This document shows positions 43,383 through 52,460 of a DNA stretch of 64,000 nucleotides, piece by piece (the stretch's first letter is position 1; each line of letters begins with the position of its first letter). Position numbers and translations under genes: made by a program. Source of the DNA: Roseovarius atlanticus (GTDB taxonomy: Bacteria > Pseudomonadota > Alphaproteobacteria > Rhodobacterales > Rhodobacteraceae); the NCBI RefSeq assembly GCF_001441615.1, contig NZ_LAXJ01000027.1, positions 1 through 64,000 on the forward strand, written 5' to 3'. The notes beneath the pieces are model-generated. The model was not told the DNA's origin. It searched no databases and saw only the letters and a list, made by a program, of their open reading frames with translations.

Positions 43383-45161
43383 ATGCCGAGCTACACCCCG
43401 CCCACCAAGGACATGCAGTTCATTCTTCACGATGTCCTGAAGGTCAGCACCACCGACACCCCCGGCTATGCCGAGCTGGACCGCGACTTCACCGCCGCCG
43501 TTCTGGAAGAGGCCGGCAAGATCTCGTCCGAGGTGCTGGCGCCTTTGAACGTCGTCGGCGACACCGAAGGCTGCAAGCTGGAAAACGGCGTCGTCCGCAC
43601 GCCCACCGGCTTCAAGGCGGCCTTCGACCAGGTGCGCGAGGGCGGCTGGACCGCACTGGACCTGCCCGAGGAATTCGGCGGGCAGAACATGCCTTATATC
43701 CTGGGCACCGCAGTAGGCGAGATGTTCTCGGCCGCGAACCAGGCCTTCACCATGTACCAGGGCCTGACCCACGGCGCCGCCTCGGCGATCCTGGCCCACG
43801 GGTCCGAGGATCAGAAGGCCACGTACCTGCCCAAAATGGCGTCCTGCGACTGGACCGGCACGATGAACCTGACCGAGCCGCATTGCGGCACCGATCTGGG
43901 CCTGATGCGCACCAAGGCGGAACCGCAGGGCGACGGCAGCTACAAGATCACCGGCCAGAAGATCTTTATCTCGTCGGGCGAACACGACATGGCCGACAAC
44001 ATCATCCACCTGGTGCTGGCCAAGATCCCCGGCGGCCCCGAGGGCATCAAGGGCGTCAGCCTCTTCATCGTTCCGAAGTTCATTGTCAAGGAAGACGGCT
44101 CGCTGGGCGAGCGCAACGGTGTCGCCTGCGGCAAGATCGAGGAAAAGATGGGCATCCACGGCAACTCGACCTGCGTCATGAACTACGACGAGGCGACGGG
44201 CTACCTGCTGGGTGAAGAGCACAAGGGCATGCGCGCCATGTTCACCATGATGAACGAGGCCCGCATCGGTGTCGGGATGCAGGGCTTGGCCCAGGCCGAC
44301 GTGGCTTACCAGAACGCGCTGGAATACGCCAAGGACCGGCTGCAAGGCCGCGACGTGACAGGCGTCAAGAACCCCGATGGCCCGGCCGATCCGCTGATCG
44401 TGCATCCGGACATCCGCCGCGCGCTTCTGGATCAGAAAAGCTTCGTCGAAGGGGCCCGCGCCTTCCTGCTCTGGGGCAGCCAGATGATCGACCAGTCGCA
44501 TCGCGGCAATGACGCCGCCGCCGAGGGCATGGTCAGCCTGCTGACCCCGATCATCAAGGGCTTCCTGACCGACGAGGGCTTCGACATGACGATCCTTGCG
44601 CAGCAGGTCTATGGTGGCCACGGCTATATCGAGGAATGGGGCATGTCCCAGTTCGCCCGCGACGCCCGGATCGCCATGATCTACGAAGGTGCCAACGGCG
44701 TGCAGGCGCTCGATCTGGTGGGCCGCAAGCTGGCGCAGGACGGCGGCAAGCACGTCATGGCCTTCTTCGACATGGTCAAAGGCTTCATCAAGGAAAACGA
44801 AGACCACCCGGCGCTGAAACAGGACTTCCTCGACCCGCTCAAGGAAAGCTCCAAGCACCTGCAACAGGCCGGCATGTTCTTTATGCAGAACGGCATGAAG
44901 AACCCCAATGCGGCACTTGCCGGGTCTTACGACTTCATGCACCTCTTCGGCCATGTCTGCCTGGGCCTGATGTGGGCGCAGATGGCCAAGGCCGCGCACG
45001 AGGCGATCGAGGCCGGCGAAGGCGACACGGCCTTCTACAAGACCAAGATCGCCACGGGCCGCTTCTACATGAAGCGCCGCCTGCCCGCGACGGGGATGCA
45101 CCTGGCGCGCATCGAATCCGGTGCCGAGCCCGTTATGGAGCTTGAAGCAGAGGCATTCTGA
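43383..45161 (+). CDS. Acyl-CoA dehydrogenase, long form (DmdC/FadE-like)
   Basis: 592 residues, longer than classical acyl-CoA dehydrogenases because of an extra C-terminal domain (about 465-590). The FAD fold is clear: N-terminal region with [16 protein letters not shown], the [13 protein letters not shown] segment, the [12 protein letters not shown] motif, and the catalytic-base region [33 protein letters not shown] in parts. This is the subfamily that includes DmdC, the methylmercaptopropionyl-CoA dehydrogenase of DMSP demethylation, but also general fatty-acid enzymes; sequence alone does not decide. First enzyme gene after the MerR pair. Confidence 0.93.
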   Translation: MPSYTPPTKDMQFILHDVLKVSTTDTPGYAELDRDFTAAVLEEAGKISSEVLAPLNVVGDTEGCKLENGVVRTPTGFKAAFDQVREGGWTALDLPEEFGGQNMPYILGTAVGEMFSAANQAFTMYQGLTHGAASAILAHGSEDQKATYLPKMASCDWTGTMNLTEPHCGTDLGLMRTKAEPQGDGSYKITGQKIFISSGEHDMADNIIHLVLAKIPGGPEGIKGVSLFIVPKFIVKEDGSLGERNGVACGKIEEKMGIHGNSTCVMNYDEATGYLLGEEHKGMRAMFTMMNEARIGVGMQGLAQADVAYQNALEYAKDRLQGRDVTGVKNPDGPADPLIVHPDIRRALLDQKSFVEGARAFLLWGSQMIDQSHRGNDAAAEGMVSLLTPIIKGFLTDEGFDMTILAQQVYGGHGYIEEWGMSQFARDARIAMIYEGANGVQALDLVGRKLAQDGGKHVMAFFDMVKGFIKENEDHPALKQDFLDPLKESSKHLQQAGMFFMQNGMKNPNAALAGSYDFMHLFGHVCLGLMWAQMAKAAHEAIEAGEGDTAFYKTKIATGRFYMKRRLPATGMHLARIESGAEPVMELEAEAF

Positions 45162-45166
45162 AAACG

Positions 45167-45193
45167 GTAGGGTGGGTTTCAAACCCACCCTAC
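45167..45193 (+). repeat. Perfect 13-bp inverted-repeat hairpin between genes
   Basis: GTAGGGTGGGTTT (45167-45179), one base, AAACCCACCCTAC (45181-45193), 5 bases after the dehydrogenase stop. It looks like a REP-type intergenic palindrome; elements of the form GTAGGGTGGG...CCCACCCTAC are widespread in bacterial genomes (recalled). It could stabilise or partly terminate the upstream message. Confidence 0.8.
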
Positions 45194-45220
45194 GCAAGCA
45201 ACGATGACTGGGAGGACATC

Positions 45221-45433
45221 ATGCCGAAACGCTTTCGCCTGACCCGCCGCTTCAACGCCGCGATGACCGAGGACGGCTATCGCCGGCTGCGAAAATTCGC
45301 GCAGGAAGCCGGGCTCGACGAAGGCGAGGCACTGTCCTTTCTCTTCGAGAATTTCGACAGCGTGATCGACGAGGACACGTTCGGTCACCGTCTGCGCATC
45401 TTCAATTCAGAACTCGACGCCCGCAAACGCTAG
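45221..45433 (+). CDS. Small basic/acidic protein, possible ribbon-helix-helix fold
   Basis: 70 residues, with GGGAGGAC 4-9 bases ahead of the ATG. No family recognised. The pattern fits a ribbon-helix-helix DNA-binding protein: a short basic strand [10 protein letters not shown], helix [16 protein letters not shown], turn, second helix [17 protein letters not shown], and a polar tail. It lies 11 bases before the second acyl-CoA dehydrogenase and is co-oriented with the operon, so it is probably cotranscribed. It could be a local repressor or just a small stabilising factor; only the fold pattern supports regulation. Confidence 0.65.
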   Translation: MPKRFRLTRRFNAAMTEDGYRRLRKFAQEAGLDEGEALSFLFENFDSVIDEDTFGHRLRIFNSELDARKR

Positions 45434-45444
45434 GGAGGCACCTC

Positions 45445-46584
45445 ATGTCCGCATGGATGACCGACGAGCACGAAATGCTCACCGAGATGACGGCCAAGTT
45501 CATCACCGAGGAATGGGGCCCGCATTTCGAGCGCTGGCGCAAGGCCGGCATCATGGACCGCGAGATCTGGCAGCAGGCCGGTGAACTGGGCCTGCTCTGC
45601 CCCTCGATCCCCGAGGAATACGGCGGCGCGGGCGGCGATTTCGGCCACGAGGCCGTGATCTGTATCGAGCAAAGCCGCGCAAACCTCGCCAGCTGGGGCA
45701 ACCCGATCCATTCCGGCATCGTGGCGCATTACATCCTGGCCTATGGCAGCGAGGAGCAAAAGAAACGCTGGCTGCCCAAGATGGTGTCGGGCGACATGGT
45801 CGGCGCGCTTGCCATGACCGAACCCGGCGCGGGCTCGGACCTTCAGGGGATGAAGACCAAGGCGCTGCGCGAGGGCAATTCCTATCGCCTGACCGGCCAG
45901 AAGACCTTCATCACCAACGGCCAGCACGCCGACCTGATCATCGTCGCCGCCAAGACCGACCCCAAGCAGGGCGCCAAGGGCATCTCGCTCGTGGTGGTCG
46001 AAACCGAGGGCGCCGAGGGCTTCAGCCGCGGCCGCAACCTCGAAAAGAACGGGCTCAAGGCCGGTGACACGTCCGAGCTTTTCTTCGACAATGTCGAGAT
46101 CCCGCCCGAGAACATCCTCGGCGGCGAAGAGGGCCGCGGCTTCTACCAGATGATGGAACAGCTGCCCCAGGAACGCCTGATCATTGCCTGCGGCGCCCAA
46201 GGCGCGTTGGAAGGCGGCGTTGCCCGCACCATCGCCTATACCAAGGAACGCGAGGCCTTCGGCGCGCCGATCTTCGACAAGTTCCAGACCATCCGTTTCA
46301 CCCTGACCGAGTGCCTGACCAAGACCAAGGTCTGCCGCGCGTTCCTGGATGAATGCATCGAGGAACACCTGCACGGAAAGCTGAGCGTCGAGAAGGCCGC
46401 GATGGCGAAATACTGGCTGACCGATACGCAGTTCGAGGTGCTGGACGCCTGCGTGCAACTGCATGGCGGCTACGGCTACATGGCCGAGTACGACATCGCC
46501 GAAATGTGGGCCGACGCGCGGGTGCAACGCATCTACGGCGGCACCAACGAGATCATGAAAGAGCTGATTTCGAGGTCGCTGTGA
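45445..46584 (+). CDS. Acyl-CoA dehydrogenase, classical length
   Basis: 379 residues with AGGGAGGC ahead. Classical acyl-CoA dehydrogenase: [35 protein letters not shown] (FAD/substrate loop), [15 protein letters not shown], and near the end [37 protein letters not shown] in parts; the G-G-T-N-E loop carries the FAD contact. The catalytic glutamate of short- and medium-chain enzymes falls in this last segment (YGGTNE). It is homologous to but far from the long dehydrogenase upstream, implying different chain-length or branched substrates. Confidence 0.94.
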   Translation: MSAWMTDEHEMLTEMTAKFITEEWGPHFERWRKAGIMDREIWQQAGELGLLCPSIPEEYGGAGGDFGHEAVICIEQSRANLASWGNPIHSGIVAHYILAYGSEEQKKRWLPKMVSGDMVGALAMTEPGAGSDLQGMKTKALREGNSYRLTGQKTFITNGQHADLIIVAAKTDPKQGAKGISLVVVETEGAEGFSRGRNLEKNGLKAGDTSELFFDNVEIPPENILGGEEGRGFYQMMEQLPQERLIIACGAQGALEGGVARTIAYTKEREAFGAPIFDKFQTIRFTLTECLTKTKVCRAFLDECIEEHLHGKLSVEKAAMAKYWLTDTQFEVLDACVQLHGGYGYMAEYDIAEMWADARVQRIYGGTNEIMKELISRSL

Positions 46585-46627
46585 CGACTTCGGCGCGCGC
46601 CTCGAACACCATAACGGGAGTGAGACA

Positions 46628-47266
46628 ATGACGATCAAGCTGCACTGCTTCGGCGAAAGCGGCAACGCCTACAAGGCGGCGCTGGCGCTGGAACTCTCCG
46701 GCCTCGACTGGGAGCCGGTGAAGGTCGATTTCTTCGGCGGCGAGACCCGTGGCGACGCGTATCGCCGTGACGTCAACGAGATGGGCGAAGCGCCGGTGAT
46801 GATCGACGGCGATTTGCGCCTGACCCAATCGGGCGTCATTCAGCAGTATGTCACCGATCAGTCAGGCAAGTTCGGCGGTCGCGACCAAGCCGAGAAATAC
46901 GAGGTTCTGCGCTGGGTGCTGTGGGACAATCACAAGCTTTCCAGCCAGGCCGGGATGACCCGCTTCCTGATGAACTTCTTGCCCGAGGACAAGCGCCCGG
47001 CGGAAGTCATCACCTTCACCCAAGGCCGCCTCAAGGCCGCCTACACCACGCTGAATGAACGGCTGGAGGAACGCGACTGGATCGTGGGCGACGGGCTGAC
47101 CAACGCCGACATTTCGTGCTGCGCCTACCTTTTCTATCCCGAGCCCTTCGGCTTTGACCGCGCCGAGTGGCCCAATATCGACAGATGGCTTTCCAATATC
47201 GAGGCGCTGCCCGGCTGGAAACACCCCTATGACCTGATGCCGGGCTCCCCGGCGGATCGCGCCTGA
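46628..47266 (+). CDS. Glutathione S-transferase family protein
   Basis: 212 residues. Thioredoxin-like N-terminal domain (IKLHCFGESGNAYKAALALELSGLDWE, EMGEAPVMIDGDLRLTQSGVIQQYV with the cis-proline VP-type turn as AP-V and the QS glutathione contact) followed by an all-helical C-terminal domain with WIVGDGLTNADISCCAY. Catalytic residue is likely the Ser in ESGNAY. It is embedded between dehydrogenase and thiolase genes, so it may handle reactive acyl or enal intermediates of the pathway (inference). Confidence 0.9.
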   Translation: MTIKLHCFGESGNAYKAALALELSGLDWEPVKVDFFGGETRGDAYRRDVNEMGEAPVMIDGDLRLTQSGVIQQYVTDQSGKFGGRDQAEKYEVLRWVLWDNHKLSSQAGMTRFLMNFLPEDKRPAEVITFTQGRLKAAYTTLNERLEERDWIVGDGLTNADISCCAYLFYPEPFGFDRAEWPNIDRWLSNIEALPGWKHPYDLMPGSPADRA

Positions 47267-47330
47267 GCAAAGCCTCGGGCGGCGAACGAGAAACAAACAG
47301 ACACGACAGGACAACCAAAGGAGTCCGGAC

Positions 47331-48542
47331 ATGACCGAAGCCTATATCTATGACGCGGTCCGCACGCCGCGCGGCAAGGGCCGCAAGGACGGCGCGCTGC
47401 ACGAAGTCACCGCCGTGCGCCTCAGCACCCATGTGCTGAACGCGCTGAAAGATCGCAACGGCCTTGAAGGGCACGCCGTCGAGGACGTGATCTGGGGCAA
47501 CGTCACGCAGGTGATGGAACAAGGCGGCTGCCTTGCGCGGACCGCCGTGCTGGCCTCGGACCTCGATGAATCCATCCCCGGCCTGGCCATAAACCGCTTC
47601 TGCGCGTCGGGTATGGAAGCCGTCAACCTGGCCGCAAACCAGGTCAAGGGCGGCGCGGGCGAGGCCTATATCGCCGGCGGCGTCGAGATGATGGGCCGCG
47701 TGGCCATGGGCAGCGACGGCGCGGCGATTGCCGTGGACCCCAGTGTGGCGATGGACAGCTATTTCGTCCCGCAGGGCATCAGTGCCGACATCATCGCCAC
47801 CGAGTACGGCTTCAACCGCGACCAGGCAGATGCGCTGGCGGTGGAAAGCCAAAACCGCGCGGCGGCGGCGTGGAAGGACAACCGGTTCGAGAAATCCATC
47901 ATCGAGGTGAAGGACCAGAATGGCCTCACGATCCTCGACCATGACGAATACATGCGCCCCGGCACCGACATGCAGGCGCTTGGCGCGCTCAACGCCAGCT
48001 TCCAGCAGATGGGCGAGGTGATGCCCGGCTTCGACGCCGTGGCGAAGCTGAAGTACCCGCATCTTGAGAAGATCAATCACATCCACCACGCCGGCAACAG
48101 CTCGGGCATCGTGGACGGCTCTGCCGGTGTGCTGATCGGCTCCAAGGAGTTCGGCGAGAAATGGGGCCTGAAGCCCCGCGCCCGCATCCGCCAGACCTGC
48201 AAGATCGGCACCGATCCCACGATCATGCTGACCGGCCCCGTACCGGCGACCCAGAAGATCCTGGCAGACTCAGGCATGAACATCGGCGACATCGACCTTT
48301 TCGAGGTGAACGAGGCCTTCGCCTCGGTCGTTTTGCGCTTCATGCAGGCCTTCGACGTCGACCCCGAGCTGGTCAACGTCAACGGCGGCTCCATCGCCAT
48401 GGGCCACCCGCTGGGCGCCACCGGCGCGATCATCATCGGCACGCTTCTGGATGAGCTGGAACGCTCGGACAAGGAAGTGGGTCTTGCCACGCTTTGCATC
48501 GCGTCCGGCATGGGCGCGGCCACGATCATCGAACGCGTGTAA
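47331..48542 (+). CDS. Acetyl-CoA C-acyltransferase (thiolase)
   Basis: 403 residues with AAAGGAGTCC ahead. Degradative thiolase: AYIYDAVRTPRGKG at the N-terminus, the nucleophile Cys in AINRFCASGMEAVN (about 91), the catalytic GGSIAMGHPLGATG histidine (about 359) and the second cysteine in LCIASGMGAATI (about 391). It cleaves 3-ketoacyl-CoA with CoA in the last beta-oxidation step. The gene order thiolase then multifunctional FadB/FadJ matches a fadAB-type unit. Confidence 0.95.
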   Translation: MTEAYIYDAVRTPRGKGRKDGALHEVTAVRLSTHVLNALKDRNGLEGHAVEDVIWGNVTQVMEQGGCLARTAVLASDLDESIPGLAINRFCASGMEAVNLAANQVKGGAGEAYIAGGVEMMGRVAMGSDGAAIAVDPSVAMDSYFVPQGISADIIATEYGFNRDQADALAVESQNRAAAAWKDNRFEKSIIEVKDQNGLTILDHDEYMRPGTDMQALGALNASFQQMGEVMPGFDAVAKLKYPHLEKINHIHHAGNSSGIVDGSAGVLIGSKEFGEKWGLKPRARIRQTCKIGTDPTIMLTGPVPATQKILADSGMNIGDIDLFEVNEAFASVVLRFMQAFDVDPELVNVNGGSIAMGHPLGATGAIIIGTLLDELERSDKEVGLATLCIASGMGAATIIERV

Positions 48543-48565
48543 CCCGGGATACGAGGATTAGAGAC

Positions 48566-50761
48566 ATGACTGATTTCACGATGGAAAAAGGCGCCGACGG
48601 CGTCGCGATCATCACCTGGGACACCCAAGGCAAGTCCATGAACGTGATGAACATGGAAGGCTGGCCCCTGCTGGAAAGCCTGGTGGACGACGCGCTGGCA
48701 GACGATGCCGTGAAGGGCATCGTCATCACCTCCGGCAAGGAGGGCACCTTTGCCGGGGGGATGGACCTGAATGTCATCGCCAAGATGAAGGAAATGGCCG
48801 GCGACAACCCGGCGCAGGGCCTGATGGACGGGCTGATGAACATGCACTCCATCCTGCGCAAGATCGAGCGTGGCGGCATGGACGACAAGAACAAGGGCGG
48901 CAAGCCCATCGCCGCCGCCCTGCCCGGCACGGCGCTTGGCATCGGGCTGGAAATTCCGCTGGCCTGCCACCGCATCTTTGCCGCCGACAACCCCAAGGCC
49001 AAGATCGGCCTGCCCGAGATCATGGTCGGCATCTTCCCCGGCGCGGGCGGCACCACCCGCCTTGTCCGCAAGCTGGGCGCGATGGGCGCGTCCCCGCTCC
49101 TGCTCGAAGGCAAGCTGAACGATCCCAAGAAAGCCAAGTCCGCCGGCGTGGTGGACGAGGTCGTGCCCGCGGGCGAGCTGATCGCCAAGGCCAAGGAATG
49201 GGTCCTCAGCGAGCCCAGCTTCGTCAAGCCGTGGGACGAGAAAGGCTATAAGATGCCCGGCGGCGCGCCCTATCATCCGGCAGGCTTCATGACCTTTGTC
49301 GGCGCCTCGGCCATGGTCAACGGCAAGACCCAAGGCGCCTTCCCGGCGGCCAAGGCGCTCTTGTCTGCGGTCTATGAAGGCGCGCTGGTGCCCTTCGACA
49401 CCGCGCTCAAGATCGAGGCGCGCTGGTTCACCAACGTCCTGATGAACCCCTCCTCGGCGGCCATGATCCGCAGCCTTTTCATCAACAAGGAAGCGCTGGA
49501 AAAAGGCGCCAACCGCCCCGACGTGCCCGACCAGAAGGTCAAGAAGATCGGCGTCATGGGTGCCGGCATGATGGGCGCAGGCATCGCGCTCGTCTCGGCC
49601 ATGGCGGGGATGGAGGTCGTTCTGATCGACCAGAAACAGGAGGCTGCCGACAAGGGCAAGGCCTATACCGCCGATTACATGGACAAGGGCATCAAGCGCG
49701 GCAAGGCGACCGAAGAGAAGAAAGCAGCGACGCTGGACAAGATCACGGCAACCACCGATTACAACGCGCTGAAAGGCGCGGACCTGATCATCGAGGCGGT
49801 TTTCGAGGACCCGGGCGTGAAGGCCGGGGTGACGAAAGAAGTGCTGAAGGTCGTCGGCGACGATTGCATCTTCGCGACCAACACCTCGACCCTGCCGATC
49901 ACGGAACTGGCCAAGGCATCGGACAATCCCGAACAGTTCATCGGCATCCACTTCTTCTCGCCCGTCGAGAAGATGATGCTGGTCGAGATCATCAAGGGCG
50001 CGGAAACCGGCCCGCGCGCCGTGGCCAAGGCGCTCGACTACGTGCGGCAGATCCGCAAGACGCCCATCGTCGTGAATGACGCGCGGTTCTTCTACTGCAA
50101 CCGCTGCATCATCCCCTACATCAACGAGGGCATCCGCATGGTGGCCGAAGGCGTGACGCCCGCGCTGATCGACAACGCCGCGCGGCAGCTTGGCTTCCCT
50201 GTCGGGCCGCTGCAACTGGTCGACGAGACCTCGATCGACCTCGGCGCCAAGATCGCACGTGCCACCAAGGCTGCGATGGGGGACGACTACCCCGACGGTG
50301 CCGTGGACGAGGTGATCTTCTGGATGGAAAAAGAGGGTCGCCTGGGTCGCAAATCCAACGCGGGCTTTTTCGACTATGACGACAAGGGCAAGCGTCAGGG
50401 CTACTGGCAAGGGCTGGAACAGAAATACCCCCATGCCGAAGACCAGCCCGACCTGATCGAAGTGCAGCACCGCCTGATGTTCGCGCAAGTGCTGGAAGCC
50501 GTGCGCGCGCTGGAGGAAGGCGTGTTGGAAGACATTCGCGAAGGCGACGTCGGCGCGATCCTCGCCTGGGGCTTCGCGCCCTGGTCGGGCGGTCCGTTCT
50601 CATGGCTCGACATCATCGGCACGCCCTACGCCGCCGAGCGGTGTGACGAGTTGACCGAGAAATTCGGCGAGCGGTTCACCACGCCTGACCTGCTGCGCGA
50701 GATGGCCGGCAAGAACCAGTCCTTCTACGGACGCTTCGGCACCCAGGCAGAAGCCGCGTAA
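48566..50761 (+). CDS. Fatty-acid oxidation multifunctional protein (enoyl-CoA hydratase / 3-hydroxyacyl-CoA dehydrogenase)
   Basis: 731 residues from ATG 48566. Residues 1-about 310 form the crotonase-fold hydratase (GKEGTFAGGMDLN oxyanion region; LPGTALGIGLEIPLACHRIFA; LPEIMVGIFPGAGGTTRL with the two active-site glutamates nearby). Residues about 325 onward are the 3-hydroxyacyl-CoA dehydrogenase with the NAD motif GVMGAGMMGAGIA and the IGIHFFSPVEKMMLVEII catalytic histidine region, then the C-terminal helical domains. It corresponds to FadB/FadJ. The start is set by GAGG upstream and the typical MTDFTMEK opening. It closes the operon; a terminator follows. Confidence 0.95.
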   Translation: MTDFTMEKGADGVAIITWDTQGKSMNVMNMEGWPLLESLVDDALADDAVKGIVITSGKEGTFAGGMDLNVIAKMKEMAGDNPAQGLMDGLMNMHSILRKIERGGMDDKNKGGKPIAAALPGTALGIGLEIPLACHRIFAADNPKAKIGLPEIMVGIFPGAGGTTRLVRKLGAMGASPLLLEGKLNDPKKAKSAGVVDEVVPAGELIAKAKEWVLSEPSFVKPWDEKGYKMPGGAPYHPAGFMTFVGASAMVNGKTQGAFPAAKALLSAVYEGALVPFDTALKIEARWFTNVLMNPSSAAMIRSLFINKEALEKGANRPDVPDQKVKKIGVMGAGMMGAGIALVSAMAGMEVVLIDQKQEAADKGKAYTADYMDKGIKRGKATEEKKAATLDKITATTDYNALKGADLIIEAVFEDPGVKAGVTKEVLKVVGDDCIFATNTSTLPITELAKASDNPEQFIGIHFFSPVEKMMLVEIIKGAETGPRAVAKALDYVRQIRKTPIVVNDARFFYCNRCIIPYINEGIRMVAEGVTPALIDNAARQLGFPVGPLQLVDETSIDLGAKIARATKAAMGDDYPDGAVDEVIFWMEKEGRLGRKSNAGFFDYDDKGKRQGYWQGLEQKYPHAEDQPDLIEVQHRLMFAQVLEAVRALEEGVLEDIREGDVGAILAWGFAPWSGGPFSWLDIIGTPYAAERCDELTEKFGERFTTPDLLREMAGKNQSFYGRFGTQAEAA

Positions 50762-50785
50762 CGGCATCCGTCGAGCAACAAAGCG

Positions 50786-50817
50786 AAACCCGCGCGGCCA
50801 GGCAACCGCGCGGGTTT
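50786..50817 (+). terminator. Intrinsic terminator of the beta-oxidation operon
   Basis: Stem AAACCCGCGCGG (50786-50797), 8-base loop, CCGCGCGGGTTT (50806-50817) followed by CTT. Twelve perfect pairs, 25 bases after the stop. It also serves the converging Hint-domain gene, whose end is at 50847, as a two-way terminator. Confidence 0.85.
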
Positions 50818-50846
50818 CTTCGTTTCGGTGCGTGCGCTGCGAGCCG

Positions 50847-51509
50847 CTACGCCGGAACAGCCGCCGCCCAAATGTCCTGGGGAGAATTGGAGCACGCTGC
50901 GGCAATCTCGTCTTCGATCTGCACGGCCAGAAACCGCGCCTCGTCCATCGACAGGACCGAGTAGAACGGGCGCGCCTCTTCGGCGAAGGCCGCATCGACC
51001 ATGTCGGCAAAGGCCGGGCAAAAGAACAGCGCCCCGTTTTCCGAAAACACCACCTGGTCGGCAGCGAAATGCAGCACAACGACCTCGACGTCACCTTCGG
51101 GCGGCGTCCGGGCGACTCCGTAAAGACCTTCGATCGCCTCGGCGGGCATCAGGGTGAAGGGGTCACCGTAAAGATCTTCTGCCGCGTCGCTTTCCACCAT
51201 GATGGTCTGGCCGGGCAGCACATGCATCACCTCACGGTTGCCCAATGCCCCGGCGGGCACTTCCAGCGGCCAGAACTGGCGCGGGCAATGGTCCTGCCCG
51301 CTCCACAGACGCACGCGGCTGACCTTCGTGATCGTCTGAAGCCCGCCGTCGAAGGTCAGCACATTGTCGCCCTCGGCAATCGCCTCGACCGGGCGCCAGC
51401 CCATGCCGGTCGCCACTTTCGTGCCGGAAATCAGCCCTGATTTGACTGCCGTCGCGTTCGTGTTCTCAAAGCTTTCGCGCTTTGCAGGCTTGGACGTCCA
51501 TCCGAACAT
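50847..51509 (-). CDS. Stand-alone Hint-domain protein
   Basis: 220 residues; resembles the Hedgehog/intein (Hint_2-like) proteins common in Rhodobacteraceae. The domain begins at about residue 24 (SGLISGTKVATGMGWRPVEAIAEGDNVLT), where the family usually starts with a nucleophilic cysteine (CFTPGT-type); here the equivalent position is Gly, so self-processing is doubtful. The segments HVLPGQTIMVESD and a conserved C-terminal VVFSENGALFF block are consistent with the rest of the fold. There is no signal peptide or attached repeat domain. Function unknown. Confidence 0.8.
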   Translation of the reverse strand: MFGWTSKPAKRESFENTNATAVKSGLISGTKVATGMGWRPVEAIAEGDNVLTFDGGLQTITKVSRVRLWSGQDHCPRQFWPLEVPAGALGNREVMHVLPGQTIMVESDAAEDLYGDPFTLMPAEAIEGLYGVARTPPEGDVEVVVLHFAADQVVFSENGALFFCPAFADMVDAAFAEEARPFYSVLSMDEARFLAVQIEDEIAAACSNSPQDIWAAAVPA

Positions 51510-51684
51510 TGATCTTTTCCCCTCTTGTGCCGTTGGCAGACGGCGTCAGCAGACAAGATCCATGTGGCGTGATTCTCAGGACGCTCCTTGGTCGGAAAAG
51601 TGTCACGATCTGGGCATTGTTTCGGCAACGTGCCCATTCCGGGGCTTTTCGGAAAACAAGCCTAAAACTTGAAACGAAAGCCGG

Positions 51685-52329
51685 TCAGAATTGGTACCCG
51701 AACCTTTGGATATCCGCCGCGCACAGCCGGGCCAACAGCTCCGCATCCGACTCGGAATAATACGCGCGATAGTCCTCTTCGCGGTCCGAGCGGTTCTCAT
51801 GCGGCAGGTCCAGGCGGAACCCCAAGTGATCCCACAGCGGCTCGGCCTCAGCCTCGAAATGCTCCAGCCGGATGAACAGCCGGGCCTGATCCGGACCATC
51901 CGCGCTGCGCATGTAACGGGCATAGTCCCAGGCGCGGATCGCGGCCTGCATCTGTGGCGCATTCAGGAACCCGGCGAAATCGGCCGCCTTGGCGCAGGCG
52001 ACGGCCGGGTGATCGAAACTCTGACAGCGCAGCCAGTGATAATAGCTGACCATCCTGTCCCATGGATTGCGCACCAGCGTGAAGCAAAATGCTGACGCCA
52101 CGAAGTCGCGCGTCACCAGCCCGTCGATATCGGCCAGGGTGGAATGTTTCCACAATCGGCCCGCGCTCTGCACATCCTTGATCCGCCGCCGCCGCTTTTT
52201 GGCTTTCGGCGTGTCACCGATCAGGATGTCGTCGCGCATCGCACGTGCCTCCAGCGCCAGCGCCAGAGACGTGCCGCCGGTCTTTGGGATATGCACGAAG
52301 ATATAGTTGCGGCCGGGCGAGATGATCAT
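51685..52329 (-). CDS. Sulfotransferase family protein
   Basis: 214 residues. The 5'-phosphosulfate-binding loop is YIFVHIPKTGGTSLALALE (about 8-26), and the 3'-phosphate motif is FTLVRNPWDRMVSYYHWL (about 82-99), the two classic PAPS contacts of family-2 sulfotransferases. It transfers sulfate from PAPS to a hydroxyl or amine of an unidentified acceptor, often a cell-surface glycan in marine bacteria. It is a single gene, convergent in part with the Hint gene side and divergent from the acyl-CoA ligase (132-base gap). Confidence 0.9.
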   Translation of the reverse strand: MIISPGRNYIFVHIPKTGGTSLALALEARAMRDDILIGDTPKAKKRRRRIKDVQSAGRLWKHSTLADIDGLVTRDFVASAFCFTLVRNPWDRMVSYYHWLRCQSFDHPAVACAKAADFAGFLNAPQMQAAIRAWDYARYMRSADGPDQARLFIRLEHFEAEAEPLWDHLGFRLDLPHENRSDREEDYRAYYSESDAELLARLCAADIQRFGYQF

Positions 52330-52460
52330 GGCCGAACGCTAGGCCATCGCACGCGCCTTGGAAAGATTGCCGCGGGTGCGAAACGGCTTTGCTTTCGGCC
52401 CGGAAATACGCGATACCTCCTGCCGATCAGGATAAACGCTTTCACGAAAGGACGTCTGGC

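Noticed and set aside
43122..50488. Very long minus-strand open frames (691 and 803 codons)
   Set aside because: They lie opposite the acyl-CoA dehydrogenase and FadB/FadJ genes and have the arginine/histidine/leucine bias of GC-rich antisense DNA.
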